Shown here piece after piece: positions 24,102 through 37,650 of a stretch of DNA of 64,000 nt. The notes beneath the pieces are model-generated. The model did not search any database, was not told the DNA's origin, and worked only from the letters and a program-made list of their open reading frames with translations. The stretch lies in the NCBI GenBank assembly GCA_003024785.1, contig PUQB01000152.1, positions 248,001 through 312,000 on the forward strand. The letters run 5' to 3'. The translations under genes and the position numbers were made by a program. This stretch comes from Selaginella tamariscina (Eukaryota > Streptophyta > Lycopodiopsida > Selaginellales > Selaginellaceae). Position 1 is the stretch's first letter; the number at the start of each line of letters is the position of its first letter.

Positions 24102-27100
24102 GCTACATCATATTTGTTAGGAGCCATCTGAGTTGGTGATGTATTTTATTGTTCTCTTTCAAAGTCTTATGTTATGTGTAGAGCTTAACATGTTGGAACA
24201 CATCAAGTTAGGTATGTTATGGCTAACACTTTGTCAAGACCTTGTGGGGCTTGTGCATGCACTAGCTCCAATGACTCTTGACAATGCTTTGAGACTAGCA
24301 CAACGGTATGAGTCATCACCTCTCCCACTTGCATCTTCATGTTCTCTCGTTCCATTTCATGTTGGGAATGGTCCTACTCCGATGGAGGTTGATGCTATTG
24401 CTGCTCGTGTACCATCACAAGGTTGGCTTGTGGATGAGGATGTGGACGTGTAGTTCGTTTTAGGCGTGTGATGAGGTTGAACACACGTATCGGAGCTATC
24501 AACAGTTTCCGATTAGCGTCTCCCATTTCGAGGTGGAGGCCCTGGCGTCAACAATGTCCGATTGGCATTGTTGCAGTGGAAGGTCTTGATGCGGTGTTTC
24601 TTTGGGGTAACAACGAATGGCACGAGTAGAGGGTGGTCCTCGTGCGAATAAATTAGTGACCCCTTTGTCTTTCTTTTGAGAGTATTGTTAAGGGGTTCAC
24701 TCAGCACTAGTTCATCTGGTCTTCACCTTTTAAACTCTATTTAATCACATGCCACGTCGTGTTTTCCTTTCAGTATTGGTAGATATAGGTTCAAGTTTGT
24801 CTTTTATTTCTCAGTTTATTACTACACGTTGCAGCCTTCATTTGCATCATGTAGTAGAACCAGTCTTTATTCTGTATGACAACGGACACACTTATGCTTA
24901 TTCACGGGATGAAGTTGACATTGTTGTTCATGTGGATAATCATGAGTTTGAGCTTCAATCTTCGCAAGTGGTGTCGATTCAAGCTTTTTATTTTATTCTT
25001 GGTATGGATTGGTTGACTCACAACCAAAGGAGCTCAAGATCTTACGAGCAAATGTTAAGGAAATGTTGAAGAAAGGTGTTATTCGAAAATCTTAAAATCC
25101 TTAAGCATGCAAACCTCATCTTGTGATAAAGCCGGATGGGAGCGTTTGATTCTGCATTGACTATCGCCCATTAAATAATATAACCATTTTAGACATGTAC
25201 CCACTTTCTCATATTGTAGATCTTTTGGATCGACTAAGGTGGAGTCGTTGATTCACAAAGTTAGATCTTGCTTTTGAATATTGGCAAGTTTCGATGGCTG
25301 ACATGAACATTCCCAAGATTGCTTTTTGAACACCATTTGGCCTATACGAGTTCTTGGTGATGCTTTTTGGTTTGAGTAATGCTCCAACTACTTTCCAATG
25401 TATGATGGACGAGGTTTTCTATGATATGCCGGAGGTGACTGGCAACTTCGTCAACAATGTTTTAATCCACTCGGATGGAACATGGGAGGAGCATGTGTGA
25501 TGTACGCAAGGTTTTGGATCAGTTGCGGAAAGTTAATTTAAAATTGAAGCCATCGAAGTGTGTGTTTGGATCCAAGGGCACCACTTATCTTGGTTATCGC
25601 ATTTTTTGTGAGGGTTTGTAAGTCGATCCTGACAAACTTGTTGCAGTTTTGAAGTTCCCTACGTCGAAATGTGTGAACAATGTGCAACGCTTTCTTAGCA
25701 AGGTACAATATCTGGCTGTTTGTGAATCCTTTGATCTTGCGCGTAGCTATTTCTGACATCGGTCTCAGGGGCATATTAATGCAGAAGATTAAGAGTGTCC
25801 TTAACCAACGACATCCCATTGTGTACATCAGCCATACATTGTAGCTAGCAGAAGTGAACTATTCCACACAAAAAAGGAGTGTCTAGCAGCAATTTGGGGT
25901 TTTGAGAAGCTTCGTGCCTACTTGCATGGTTCTTGGACGCTATTGGAAGGTGATCATGCAACAGTCACTTCGTTGCTGAAGTGGAAAAATTTAATTGATC
26001 GTATTGTTCGATGGGCCTTTAAGCTTCAAATTTACGATTTCGAGGTTGTTCATTGCCTAGGGAGTTCCATGGTTGATACTGATACTCTTTCTTGGGCTTC
26101 TCTTCCACCTTCTCTCTCTTCTTTTACCCCTGAGGAGCCAGTTGTTCCAGCATCAATGGACTTTTTGGACGAAGATTCCGTACCATCAACAGTTGATGTA
26201 CTTGACATTCAATGTCCGCAAAATGCAGAATTAAATTTGCCATCTTTGGATGAGGTTGGGAAGTTCAAAAGGTTGAGCCGTGGATTCGAAGGCTTCATGA
26301 TGGTTTGAAAATCCTGCATTATTTGCTAATGACTTGCCTTTCAGGCATTTACATTCGCAATATCAGCTTCATGACGACCTTCTTTACTTTGTGGGGACTG
26401 ATCCAAATGATCATTTGTGGTTGGTAGTACCTTCGGTCTTCGTTCCACACTTCCTCCACGCTTACCATGACTCTCATGTTTTTGGCAGGCACATGGGACA
26501 TTGTCGCGTGATGGAGAAGTTGCAAAGATCTTTCTATTGGCCAGAGTTGTGAGGAGATGTGATTCGGTATGTGCATAGTTGTGTGTGGTGCCAAGCTCGT
26601 AATACTCCCCGTATACTTTGGAAGAACGGTTGGAGTCAATTGTAGTTTCTCATCCGTTTGAGTTAGTGGCATTTGATCTAATGGGACCTTTTCCGCAGTT
26701 GAATGTTGGCAACAAGTACATTATTATTGCTTCTGACTACCTAACTTGTTGGGTAGAAGTTGGTGCTCTTACTAGTGCGATTGCTTTTGTTGTTGGTCAA
26801 TTTCTCCTTAATTGGTCATGTTTTAACATTCTTGTTCGGAGAGAATTCTCTTAGACAATTGTCTTGCATTTATGGCCAAGGCATTTCATATTTTGACGTC
26901 TCGACTGGAGATACACTACACTTTCACCAAGTGTTATCATCTTCAGATAGATGATTTGGTGGAGAATCTTCAAGGAGATGATCGTGAAGTATGTGAACTT
27001 TCAACATTTAGATTGGGATGGTTATCTGTCGTGTCTTCGATATGTTTATGTCACTAGAGTACAAAGTTCCATTGGTACTTCCCCATATACGCTCTTGTAT

Positions 27101-27609
27101 GGTCATGACCCAGTGTTGCCGATGAAGTTAGGTTTGCCTTCTCAGTTACCATGAGCTGCTGATGCTAGGTCATGGGATCGGTATCTGACGAGCATTTTTC
27201 CATTGGTTCGTGCGGAGTTAGTAAAACACTTGGGCTGCGTACAAGTAGAACAACAATAATGTTATAACTCGCACCATCGTTCTCCTGCAGAGTACAAGGA
27301 TGATGAATTGGTGTTTGGTTCGTTTTCCCAAGCTTACAGTACATGGTTTAGTTAAGAGTCTCCTTCCTCAGTGGAAAGGATTGTATTGAGTGCTACGGTA
27401 AGTAAGGCCACAAGTTTATGAGGTTCGGCACGACATTCAACCTGATCCTCTGGAGAATTGTACACGTGCAATAGTTTAAGTGTTTTGTGCAATAGGAACA
27501 AGTTGTGCTGCCTACAAATCCACTAATGCCTCCTTTTGATGTTCCTCCAGATCCGGGCTCATCTACTAGAGAACCCTAATCAACTTACATCCTTCGAAAA
27601 GAGGGATGA

Positions 27610-27769
27610 TGTAAGATCCATGTGTACGGTTGCATATGCACATACTATTATAGTGTAGTGGGTTTTGATAGTCATTGAATTTGTTTCAATTTGGACCACT
27701 CACTCTTGTATATAAGTTAGGTTTTTGGACTAATGGAATATACACATTTCTATATCCCGAGCTCTCACA
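27610..27769 (+). repeat. 3' LTR of element C
   Basis: 160 bases, TGTAAGATCC to GAGCTCTCACA, preceded by the purine tract AAAAGAGGGATGA. Flanking bases do not give a convincing target duplication. Confidence 0.8.
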
Positions 27770-30293
27770 TAAGATTATACAGTAGAACATGTATAAATTA
27801 AACATGTTGGGACTAAGGGAAATACTTAATTTAAAGAGGGTTTTAAATAAGAGAGGGCAGAACACATTAGCGTAAATAATATATACAGTTGGACCATGAT
27901 TTTTTATTTAATTTAAAATATGGGTTTTAATTTATACAGGTTTAATTTAGACAGGTTTACTGTAAATTAAGTAGGTCTTTGAAATCTCTCAAAAAACAAA
28001 TTCAAAATCTTAAATATAAAAATGAAAATACAACAAAAGTATCTCTCACAAATAGTTGAAGCTTGTTGTTTATTTACAATGTATTGATTAACGTTGAAGA
28101 TATAAAGTTTGGTGACGAGATTGAATATATAAAACATAAGTGACACAATAAGAAAAAGTTAAGGGAATGGAACTAATAATATGGGATTACAAACTTAGAT
28201 GTGTTAAAAGGCATTTTCATTACAAATTATTTTAATGGATTACTTGTGTTGTATATAAAAATTTAATGTTGTTTAATAGATTACTTTAAGAAATCTATAA
28301 GTCACAAACAAGTAATGGTGAACTCTCATTCATATATAATAATATAATCTAATTTGGTAGATTTTGGTGTGAATTCAAATGTTTGTTATATAACATACAG
28401 AAGACCTATGTACAAGTATATGCTTTAGGTTTCATAACCTAATTATATGTAAATATCTTAAGGTGATGTTAATGTAGATTAATGTGAAAAGTTCATTATT
28501 TTAAAAAGTTTTTTCTTCTTAAATTATATTTATAATACTTCAAGGTTCTTTATTTCCAAATTATATTCATTGGTGTTGAATTTAAACTTTTCATTGTTTG
28601 CATTTCTTAAGTTATATCAAAAAAAATTTATTATTAAAATATACACACTTGTTTGAGATGAATGCCAATATACACATCATATAATAAAAAATTATATAAT
28701 ATTATGTAAAATAACATTCATTAGGATTACATATATGTTTATCATACAAACATGACATAATATGTATAGCATAATTATAAACATAACATAAATAAAAAGA
28801 AGATGAGAAAACAACTTAACATAAATACATATTCATATTATATACCATCATAGCATTCACTATTATAATGACTAGTTAATTTTAACGTATTTATTTAATT
28901 AACTTTTATATGACTTTTTTGATAATAAGCCTAATAACTTGCTCTCCATGTAGTGTCATGATTAATCTAAACCTTAACTATATGATAGTTAATTCAAATT
29001 ACACATAAAATTATATTATAACAGTGATGGGCACATGGCCAACAAGATTGAATACTAATCTCTAATGTATAAAAAATAAAGCAAAGAAAGTATTTTAAAT
29101 ATTAAAAAAAGTTAATATATATAAAAAATACCTTATGACATTTTATGTGTCACTTTTTAATCTATTACATAAATTAGTAGGAATGTTACTTGAGATACTA
29201 ATTTAACTAATAGCTTTATGACATGATTAAAATTTATATGATAGTTTTCTTCAAAAAGTCATAAATTTAAATGTAAAGTATAAATTTATTAATAAGTGAA
29301 CGTTGTGATACAATGTTTTTATAATAAAAAATGTTCATGTGATTTAAATTTTTTGGGGTTTACCCAAACATTTAAAAAATCACATTAATGTGTCATTTTA
29401 CATGCAAATTTTCACCTTTCAATAAAAAAGATACACAGTTAATATTGAAAAGTGATTTAGTGTTATATTCTTATAAATACAAATTATATTGGCTAGATTT
29501 TTTATTTTTAAGATGTAAAATATCTTATATTTGCTAAGATTAATTAAATTAATAATTTATACTATAAAATTAAATTAAAATGTTTAATATAAATAATTAT
29601 TTAACTTAATATTGTAGATTAATTATATGTTTTTAAAATGTGAAATATTGTTACATGTGCTAAGAATGATCAATTAAATTATTAAATTTATATTGTAAAA
29701 TCAAAATCAGTATTTAAAATTAATATTTAAATGAAATTTAAATATCTAATATAATAGATAAATTTTAAGATGTTTAAACACAAGTTAAACACTTAAGCAT
29801 CAACTAATATCAAAAAAAAAAAAAAAAAAAAAGTCATGTGAAAATTCTTATGTATTTTGTTATGTAAGCTTTTAAGTTTTTACATAATAATTTGTATACA
29901 CTTTTATTAATATCACCTGAAATTTTTAATACTAACAATTTTCATGTTAATATTCTAATCATGTCATAAGGCTGTAAGATATTCTTTTTAACAGCAAAAA
30001 TAATTCAAGTGTTCCTCGAGATACAAACATTTATGAACGTAATGTTTATATATATATATATATATGCCAGTTCGACAACACTAATCATGCACTTCTACAT
30101 ATTATGATGTTCGATCACTAGCTACACAATTATGTCACGCCAGTGGATACTATAGGGAAAATATCTTGGGATGTGTGTGTGTGTGCGCGCGTGCGCGTAC
30201 GCGTGCGTGCGTGGGATATATGGTGGCTTTCACATGCCTGGGTGTGTGTGTGTGTGTGGCCAGCTTACCATATGTACACATCCATATATAAGC
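27770..30293. other. AT-rich intergenic DNA, no gene seen
   Basis: Very AT-rich. It contains a 21-base poly-A run (29812-29832), a TA microsatellite (about 30047-30065) and mixed TG/CG repeats (30173-30260). No supportable coding region on either strand. Confidence 0.6.
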
Positions 30294-31020
30294 TTACAAA
30301 TATAGTTTTGTATTATCATGCCACCTTGAGTAACCAGAACCTTTACAATTCTTACAAAGCACTAGACCTGGCAGACCAAGCAGTTCTTCAATACACACCC
30401 AAACCACACACAAATCTGTATGTGTAAATACATAATCACATATAAGCAATGTAAAACATATGTTTACCTGAGCCCTTACACACTCGGCATTCAATTGTAC
30501 CGTTCTCTAGCTTCATTTTTCCATCGTTGCAGAATACGCATCGAGTCCCGGCCTACATTGAACATCACACGCATATGTATGTGCATATACACGTTCATAT
30601 ATGTATCACGCATGTGTGTGTATATGTACATAGTATCGCACCATTTCCCCCACATTTCTTGCATGAGACCGGGTCACCCTATAGAATAAGAAAACCATAA
30701 CTATTTATGTATTTATATGTATATTATTGAGATAGATATATGTATACACACACACACACATACGCGTATGTGTATAGTTAACCTTGAGCCCAAATAGAAG
30801 AAGCAGAGGTAGCAGCAAATATGCTACCGCACAAAGAATGAGTGTTTGCAAGTCCGGAGTAGGAAATTGAGCGCTACCCAATGCATAGGTTCTGTGAATA
30901 TTCCTTTTCCTTTGTAAATAGATTTGTCCGAGGTGCCCAACCCTCCTACATTGCACATTGCCATTGCCACACGTTTTGAGGGCTAAATCACAATATTCGT
31001 AGAATACTTTATACATATTC
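30294..31020 (-). CDS. Membrane-anchored DnaJ-type zinc-finger protein (BSD2/PSA2-like)
   Basis: Four exons on the minus strand: 31020-30783, 30678-30630, 30552-30468 and 30367-30294 (TAA at 30294-30296). The first has an in-frame ATG at 31014-31016 and a hydrophobic segment ([20 protein letters not shown]), probably a membrane anchor. The rest is a Cys-rich region: [38 protein letters not shown], then [12 protein letters not shown] and stop. The CxxC-x-G-x-G repeats match the zinc-binding domain of DnaJ and of plant BSD2/PSA2-type proteins, which assist folding or assembly in plastids. Splice phases fit except between the second and third exons, where one or two bases are lacking. Plastid location is inference; 5' exons may be missing. 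Confidence 0.6.
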
Positions 31021-31675
31021 CTGGCATATACCGAAAAATATTATAGGCATATGCCGATTACACCGTACAAGATGATTCGAGGGATATTCATGAGTTATCA
31101 GTGGCTTCCACAACAAGCTACTAGGAAATTAGGGCTCTTGAAACAGAGTGACGCCAGGACGCACACACGCACGTGCGGCCGCACACGCACACACATGCTC
31201 CATCTTTGGTAAGGGATTGCGATTAGGGCACGAATGCGGATGTTGAAGTGGGACAAATTGCCTGGTAAGATATATAACACAAAATTCAATATTGTTCATT
31301 TTCCCGAATTCCCATAGTTTTCCTTTACACACATTAATATGTATTCTGTAATGGGTTGATAGTGTTTATGCTTTCGTGTGTGTGTGTACACCCATATACA
31401 CATTCTGAACACACACATGAACAATACTCGCATAAATAAATATATACTGATGTATGTGTCAACATGAGTACATGGTTACTATAGCTCACTGTTACATTAG
31501 ATGCACCATCATATGCCCAATTGCATGTATACTATTGCCAGAAATTGTCCAAACCAACAACTGCAAGGATATACTGTATAACATTCATATATGAAAGTTG
31601 ATAATGCTATGCAGTGGAGATGTAATATATATATATATATAATATATATATAAAAATGTGTTTTTTAATTAACAG

Positions 31676-32229
31676 CAGCTCAAAGGCCTCGAGTGGACAC
31701 ACAGCAACAATAGTAGGCAGTAAAATCTTCGTATTCGGTGGACGATATGGTGACAGTTCTTCAACGATTTATGGGCATTTGATACAGAGTCCGAGAGATG
31801 GAAGCAGCTGCAAGAACAGGCTCCGTTTGCTTCTCGTGCCTATCATTCAGCCACTCTTGTACGTGGGAAATATCTATGGATTATTGGTGGGAGTGATGCC
31901 AAGGAAATACACTCTGATGTCCATGTTCTTAATACAGACACGCTAGAGGTAACAATATATTAGCTCTTATATATACACATGATATAGCTATGTAGTTTTA
32001 GTAAGTATATATGTGTATGTAACTGTATATTAATTCACACACACCACACACCATTAACTATTTGTTAAACAGTGTCAACTCCAGCACTAAAGGTTAATGG
32101 TTGTAGAAGAGGTACTCATGCGGCCGTGTTACATCCATTAAAACCTCATTGCATTCTTGTCTTTGGTGGATATGGGGGTGACCTTCCGGTGGTTTAAGTG
32201 GCTTGATGATCTCTCATTGCTAGACACAG

Positions 32230-32304
<75 letters not shown>

Positions 32305-33369
32305 GAGAGAAACATATCTATGCTTGATATCTGTTCATTTGCAGATACTTTGAATGGGAGCTAGTGCAACCAGAAGGCCTTCTGTGTGCAAGGCCTTCTG
32401 GTAGAGGTTACCATAGTTTCACTGCATTTGGACATAGAGTTTTACTGTTTGGAGGGAAAAAATGATGGGTATCATAGAGGGGACTTCCTAAGGTAACGGA
32501 AGATAACACACACACACTCACCACTACATACTTACTAATTCTCTTACACGCTATATATTATGCATTACTAATATGTACTGCACACAGTTTACTGATATTA
32601 CTTCTATTGTTATAGCATGTACAATTGTGAGGAAAATAAATGGTGTATGGTTCGGGCAACTGGTGACGGACCAAATCCTCGATCAAATCATGCTGCGGTG
32701 CTTATTGAGGACTCGTACATTCTCATCCACGGTGGCCGACATGGTCAACAGCGCTTGAACGATATTTATTCACTCGATGTAATTTTTTATACTATAACAT
32801 ATACATGATGTAGGGTCGTTGTACACGAACACACACACACACCATTTATGTTTGACATTCCTTAACAGGTTTCTTCAGATAGGAGTGCAATACAAATGGA
32901 AGAAGTATGAATCCACTGTTGTAGAGGGCAAATCAAAAAAGCTTAAAATGGCAGACGCGACTTTACCAGAAGGGCGAGCAGCTCATTGCCTTATAGTCCG
33001 AAGAACACGCCTTATACATGCTTGGAGGATACGGTGGTGGAAGTATGTATCACACACATATGAGGTAATAGTAAAATATATAATACTAACTAACACTTTT
33101 ACAGGACGTACATTTTCTGATATGTATGTGGTTCGTCAGTTTCCATGCCAGGTTAGTAAGATTAACTTAGGTGTATAATGTGTTAAATTTTTTTATGGAT
33201 TACAGTGAAACAGAAAACAAGATCTTCGAAAGTCTATTTTGTATCACTTCCTGTAGAGGAAGCAGAAGACAATGAAGGTTGGCTGAGCACAAAAAGACTA
33301 AGAAAAGGTAATGTAGATATATACATACACATAATCGATAGGCATGTCGATCCACTCACACACACACAG

Positions 33370-33407
<38 letters not shown>

Positions 33408-35957
33408 ACAACACATAGAGAGAGAGAGAGAGAGATGGATGAACTAACACACTTTTGTATTAGCTTCATCTGGAATTGAAGGTGCTGGAACATCTGACCC
33501 GTACGATTGGGCATCTGAACATACTACGGAGAAAAAAATGCAGCATTGTGCACAGTTCTCAAGTCAAGAAATGCAGCGTGAAAAGAAAGGTAATTCAACG
33601 ATATTCATATATGCTAGTTTGTAATGTTATAGATATGTTGACATTATGATGACAGATGACTACACCACCAGGATCACAAGAGAGAGATGACTTACGTAAA
33701 GAAGCTAGAACAACTACAGCAAAAGTATATGTGTTTAGAGCAGGAGCTTAAAGCACAGATTATCTCAAATACGAAGATCACCACAGAGTTGAAATCTGTT
33801 GAAGTGAAAAGGATCATTTACAGAACACAGAAAAAATACTTCAAGAGCAGGTATACATATAGCTGTGTATGCGTGCGTATTGTCTATATGTGTCTGTGCT
33901 TGTACCTCTGATGCAATATATACTTGCTGAGAGTACATGTGGTATGTGTCCTTTGGTATTTTTGGTGTGGGTAACTTGTGTTTATTTCAGCTTGAAGCCG
34001 AGAAGAGTAAAGTACTCATGCTTCAAGCGGAGATTGATAGCTACGTAGCTGCAACAGAAAAGACGGATATTCTATCAACACAAGTTAAAGAGGAATTACA
34101 GGTTAGTTTTATGTTATTATATACGTATTCTATGTAGTATATACTTAGTATTCATCTTATCCATATATTTACTTTACCATACAATTATGACTCTTTGATT
34201 TTGGACAGAGGACTGTTTCTGCATTGGAGACTAGGGAGAGGAGAAACAAGAACGCATTAGTCAACTAAGTGCAAAGCTAGAGGAGCGGAAAGGTAAATTA
34301 ATTCGTTTAGTCAATCTGGTAATGTAATAATTAACAGCGAACTAATTGTTACCGTTTACTGTATTCGTGGTTTCAGGTCGTTGGATCGTACGACAGGTTT
34401 ATATGAAGATGCAGTTCTAGAACGTGATGAGTACAAATCTTGTGTATGTGGTATTTTGCCAAAGCTCAATGATGTGTGGTTGTGTGTGTGCGTGCGTGTT
34501 TTATGTTTCACGAATGTATATATTCAGGTGCAAAGGCTGGAGGGGAACTTCAAACAAATACAAACACTACAACAGGCAAAGTCTACTATGATACCGAGCG
34601 TAACTTTCTGCTTCAGGTACACAACATTACACTTATGTTGTGTGTGTGTGTTTAGAATCTTCATGGCTTTGTTATTTGTTAGCGTTATCTACAAATGGTA
34701 CAACATATCTTATGCAGGAAGTGGCTGAAAGAAAAGGAACAGCCGATAGGATTTTCACGGAACTAGGATATCAAAGGTGTGTGTGTGTGTGAACAGCTAT
34801 CATCTCCCTGGCAAATCCAGAGAGAGAGAGAGAGAAGAGCGGGAAGGAGGGGGGGAGGCATTAGGAATTAAAGCCAGTTGTTTAACACAAGTTTATACTA
34901 ATATGTATTGATAACAGGAATCATGTAGAGCAATGCAAGAACACGTTCAACTGCTCACGAAGCAGTTAGAGCAGGTAAATATCACTGTTATAGTATGTGA
35001 GAACTTCGAGTATATATCTATATAATATATAACAATAGTATAAACATTTACTTCTTTGTTGCGAATTTAAGGCAAACGAGAAGCTAGACCGCCAACAAAA
35101 GCAGAAAGAGGAGTTACACAGATCCAATGGTCTATTAACTGCTGAACTGAAACAGGTAACACCCGCTCACTTGCATGTGTGTAATATTTCAAAAAATATA
35201 TACATAAATCTGCATAGGTGACAACAGCAAGGGATGGAGCAGAATCGAACCTGAAGCTCTTAAGAACGGAGTTAGAATCTGCAAAGACCTTGATTGACCG
35301 GGTAATGGTCCTTGTTATAAGTTGAGCCTTAAAGTATGCTTAAGTTTCAGATGTTATTAATAGTATTGTGTTTACAGAATGCATTGGAAGCAGTAAAGAT
35401 GAAGGAAAATGCTGATGATGCAGCTTGTCACATTGCAACCCTCCATTCGTCTCTCAAAAAGGTTTGTAATAGTTTGCAATTCACGCTAGTTACACACACA
35501 TGCATATATTACATCTGTTATATATACATATAGCTGTGTAGTTAAATAAGGAACAAGTACTAGGAATACTCTGATATGTATCTATATACATACATACATG
35601 TCTATGGATATATATGTGAATAAGTATCAGGAATCTCTCTCTCTCTACACACACACACACTTGTAGCAATGTATGAAGGGCACAGAAACTTTAACTTGTT
35701 TAACTTGCAGGCTCAAGAAGAAATACAACTCAGACTTGCAGAAAACAATAATTTGAGGTGTGTTTGTGGTACAGTTATTATACCATATAATCAAATACAC
35801 AAAAGGTGTGTTTACATATAATATGATAAACATGTGTGTTATGTGTATTTCAGGAGCCATTTGTATGAGCTAGAGGAGTTTGAACAAGGGCAACTAAAGC
35901 TTCTCCAGACACACATTGAGAAACTACAATGTGCAAGACAGTCATTCCTTCACGTGG
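31676..35957 (+). CDS. Kelch-repeat plus coiled-coil protein, about 20 exons
   Basis: A row of about 20 short exons with GT-AG borders. The first six or so (31676-33151) encode kelch blades: GHTATIVGSKIFVFGGRYGD, YLWIIGGSDAKEIHSDVHVL, ILVFGGYGGD, FGHRVLLFGG, YILIHGGRHGQQRLNDIYSL. Exons from about 33670 to 35957 encode a long heptad-rich coiled coil (KKLEQLQQKYMCLEQELKAQ, LEAEKSKVLMLQAEIDSYVA, LYELEEFEQGQLKLLQTHIE). Plant proteins with this order include ACBP4/5-type and Tea1-like kelch proteins; no acyl-CoA-binding domain is seen. A beta-propeller scaffold with coiled-coil dimerisation is the likely architecture. Both ends are unfound. Several exons need a one-base slip to keep the kelch frame (for example near 31767, 32190 and 32460). 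Introns are packed with TG, TA and GA microsatellites. Confidence 0.75.
32229..32298. repeat. Compound (TG)(TA)(GA) microsatellite in an intron
   Basis: Continuous TG then TA then GA dinucleotide run inside a kelch-gene intron. Similar compound runs occur at 33376-33435 and 45698-45752. Confidence 0.9.
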
Positions 35958-36889
35958 GTAATGTGTTTAACAAAATATTATATTTAAGTTCAATGTAAAT
36001 AAAATTCTTTATTATTCATTTAATTTTGCCAATAATAAAAATATAAGAAATAAATAGGTATATTTTATAAGGGGAGAGGTTATTAGATAATATAATTTTT
36101 TTTATACTTTTTACACATTAACAGCAAACTTGTGCTAAACCGGAGTTCATCTCTTCTTAGTTTATGTAAATCAAAATTGAAATCTTTCAATTTATAAAGT
36201 ATGATCTTATGTAGTAATAAAAGATAACTTTGTTGTTATATCTTGTTTTTACTTATTTTTTAAATTTATTACTTCATAATTGAAAGTTTCTTTTGGTTTG
36301 TGAGAAGTGTTTGGGTTATTATAACGTTGTCTTTATTTATTTAAAATATTAAAAGAGCTTCCACACCGTCCATAAAACTGTTTAGTGTGGTTAAAATAAA
36401 CGACAATTGAGAAATTTAAAATGGTTAATGCATTCTTATCTGTACACATTATTTCTATATATAATTATTTTTTTTTGGTTTGTAGTGTTTATTAATAAAT
36501 TAATTAAGATTAATCTAAATCCTTGGTATGTATGGTCCACACAATAATTCAACAGCATTATGATAACTTTTTATGTGTATGTTGGAAAACATAAATAAAC
36601 AAAATTAAATGTTTGAGAGAATTTTATCATTTCATATATTTAAAATTTTCAATAAATGGTAAATAATATAATGTAGTTTACACTATCTTAGAATGTGCCT
36701 ATATGGTTATTTTTAATATTTAAATTGTTCATCCGGTTTCAAAAATCCACAAGACTCTTTGAAAAGGTTCAAATAACTGTATGGTTATCAATTTCTTAAA
36801 TATAATAAAATTTCTGAATATAATATGTTAAGACCATGCATAATATATAATATTATAAAATACATAAATTATTCGTGGTTGTCACGGAA
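35958..36889. other. AT-rich spacer between the kelch gene and SAMDC
   Basis: No coding sequence recognised. The missing 3' exon(s) of the kelch gene may lie here but cannot be identified. Confidence 0.5.
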
Positions 36890-36970
36890 CGTAAAATATA
36901 CGTCACGCCCTTTAAGAAACGCGTGGCGCCGCCATTCTGCCACGTGTTTGATTCTGATGGCATATAAATT
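36890..36970 (+). promoter_or_regulatory. SAMDC promoter with ACGT elements and TATA box
   Basis: A GC-richer island in AT-rich DNA holds several ACGT cores (TACGTCACG near 36899, CACGTG G-box at 36941-36946) and a TATA box CATATAAATT at 36961-36970. Transcription would start near 36990-37000, upstream of the first splice donor (exon end 37040, GTAAGC). Confidence 0.55.
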
Positions 36971-37040
36971 GCCCTAATATGAGCCCTAAAACGCTTGTGA
37001 GCAGAATTCTGGCAGATCCGTTGCGGTTTAATCATCGGAG

Positions 37041-37632
37041 GTAAGCCGCCATGAAATTATTGGAGAATCCCCTAGTTTTAGTGTAAATTCATCCTGAAAA
37101 ATTCTCTTTTTCGAGTGTAAATTTGCATATGCTCATCTTTTCAGATCTGAAAATCTGTTTTCTGAGAGTAAATCGTCTTCTTTCCTTCTATGTTTTCCCA
37201 ATTTTCCTTTTTCCTATAGGGTATAATACATCGCATTTTGCTTATAGGGTACAATCTTATCGCAAATAAATCCTCAATTCCTTCGATTTTGTGGGAAAAT
37301 CCATATTTTGTTCATTTTTGTGTTTCTTCCTAATTTTTTAATACAGGTTCTCCGACATTTTCATTCCATTTACTGTTTTCATTCAATTGATTGGCGCTTC
37401 ATTGGGAGGTAAACGCAAATAATATCGTTCTTACAGATTACAGTTTTATTATATCGGTAGAATATGGCTTTCGTATTTTATAGCGAGTACATATATAAGA
37501 AGGCATTATTATTAATACTTTTATATGGGTTTATATACTTTTATTGTTTGAAAAACAATTCTTTTTAAAATTTTACAATGGGTCTAGAACTTAGTAGTAT
37601 AAGCTTGATATTAACAATTGCTTTCTTTGCAG
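37041..37632 (+). other. Two 5'-leader introns of SAMDC
   Basis: Splice-like borders define introns 37041-37346 (CGGAG|GTAAGC to AATACAG) and 37409-37632 (GGGAG|GTAAAC to TTTGCAG), with a short leader exon 37347-37408 between them. Leader introns are usual in plant SAMDC genes. Confidence 0.55.
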
Positions 37633-37641
37633 AAAACTGTG

Positions 37642-37650
37642 ATGTTATGA
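37642..37650 (+). CDS. SAMDC tiny uORF (M-L-stop)
   Basis: ATG TTA TGA in the SAMDC leader, ten bases after the splice acceptor. The last A of its stop is the first base of the small uORF start (TGATG). This one-base overlap of tiny and small uORFs is the known plant AdoMetDC arrangement. In characterised plants the tiny uORF limits translation of the small uORF when polyamines are low. Confidence 0.8.
   Translation: ML

Larger units (their letters stand above)
17250..27769 (+). mobile_element. Older Ty3/gypsy element C, host of B
   Basis: Fossil gypsy element with short LTRs (17250-17393 and 27610-27769), interrupted by B at 17957/24102. Parts: gag (about 17640-17957 and 24110-24450, with FFRGRPRDNVYQWFDHF), protease-like region (about 24749-25030, SLSFISQF, ILGMDWL), reverse transcriptase (about 25060-25500), RNase H (about 25840-26110), integrase (about 26330-27150, GHCRVMEKLQRSFYWPEL). 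No chromodomain seen at its end. Heavily broken, and the lineage is different from A1/A2/B/D. Confidence 0.85.

Noticed and set aside
27150-27600. Possible chromodomain at the end of element C
   Set aside because: The tail lacks the aromatic and W-K-G-Y pattern seen in A2 and B.
33234-33447. Open frames made of TG/CA and GA repeats on both strands
   Set aside because: Microsatellite translations without start context or family similarity.
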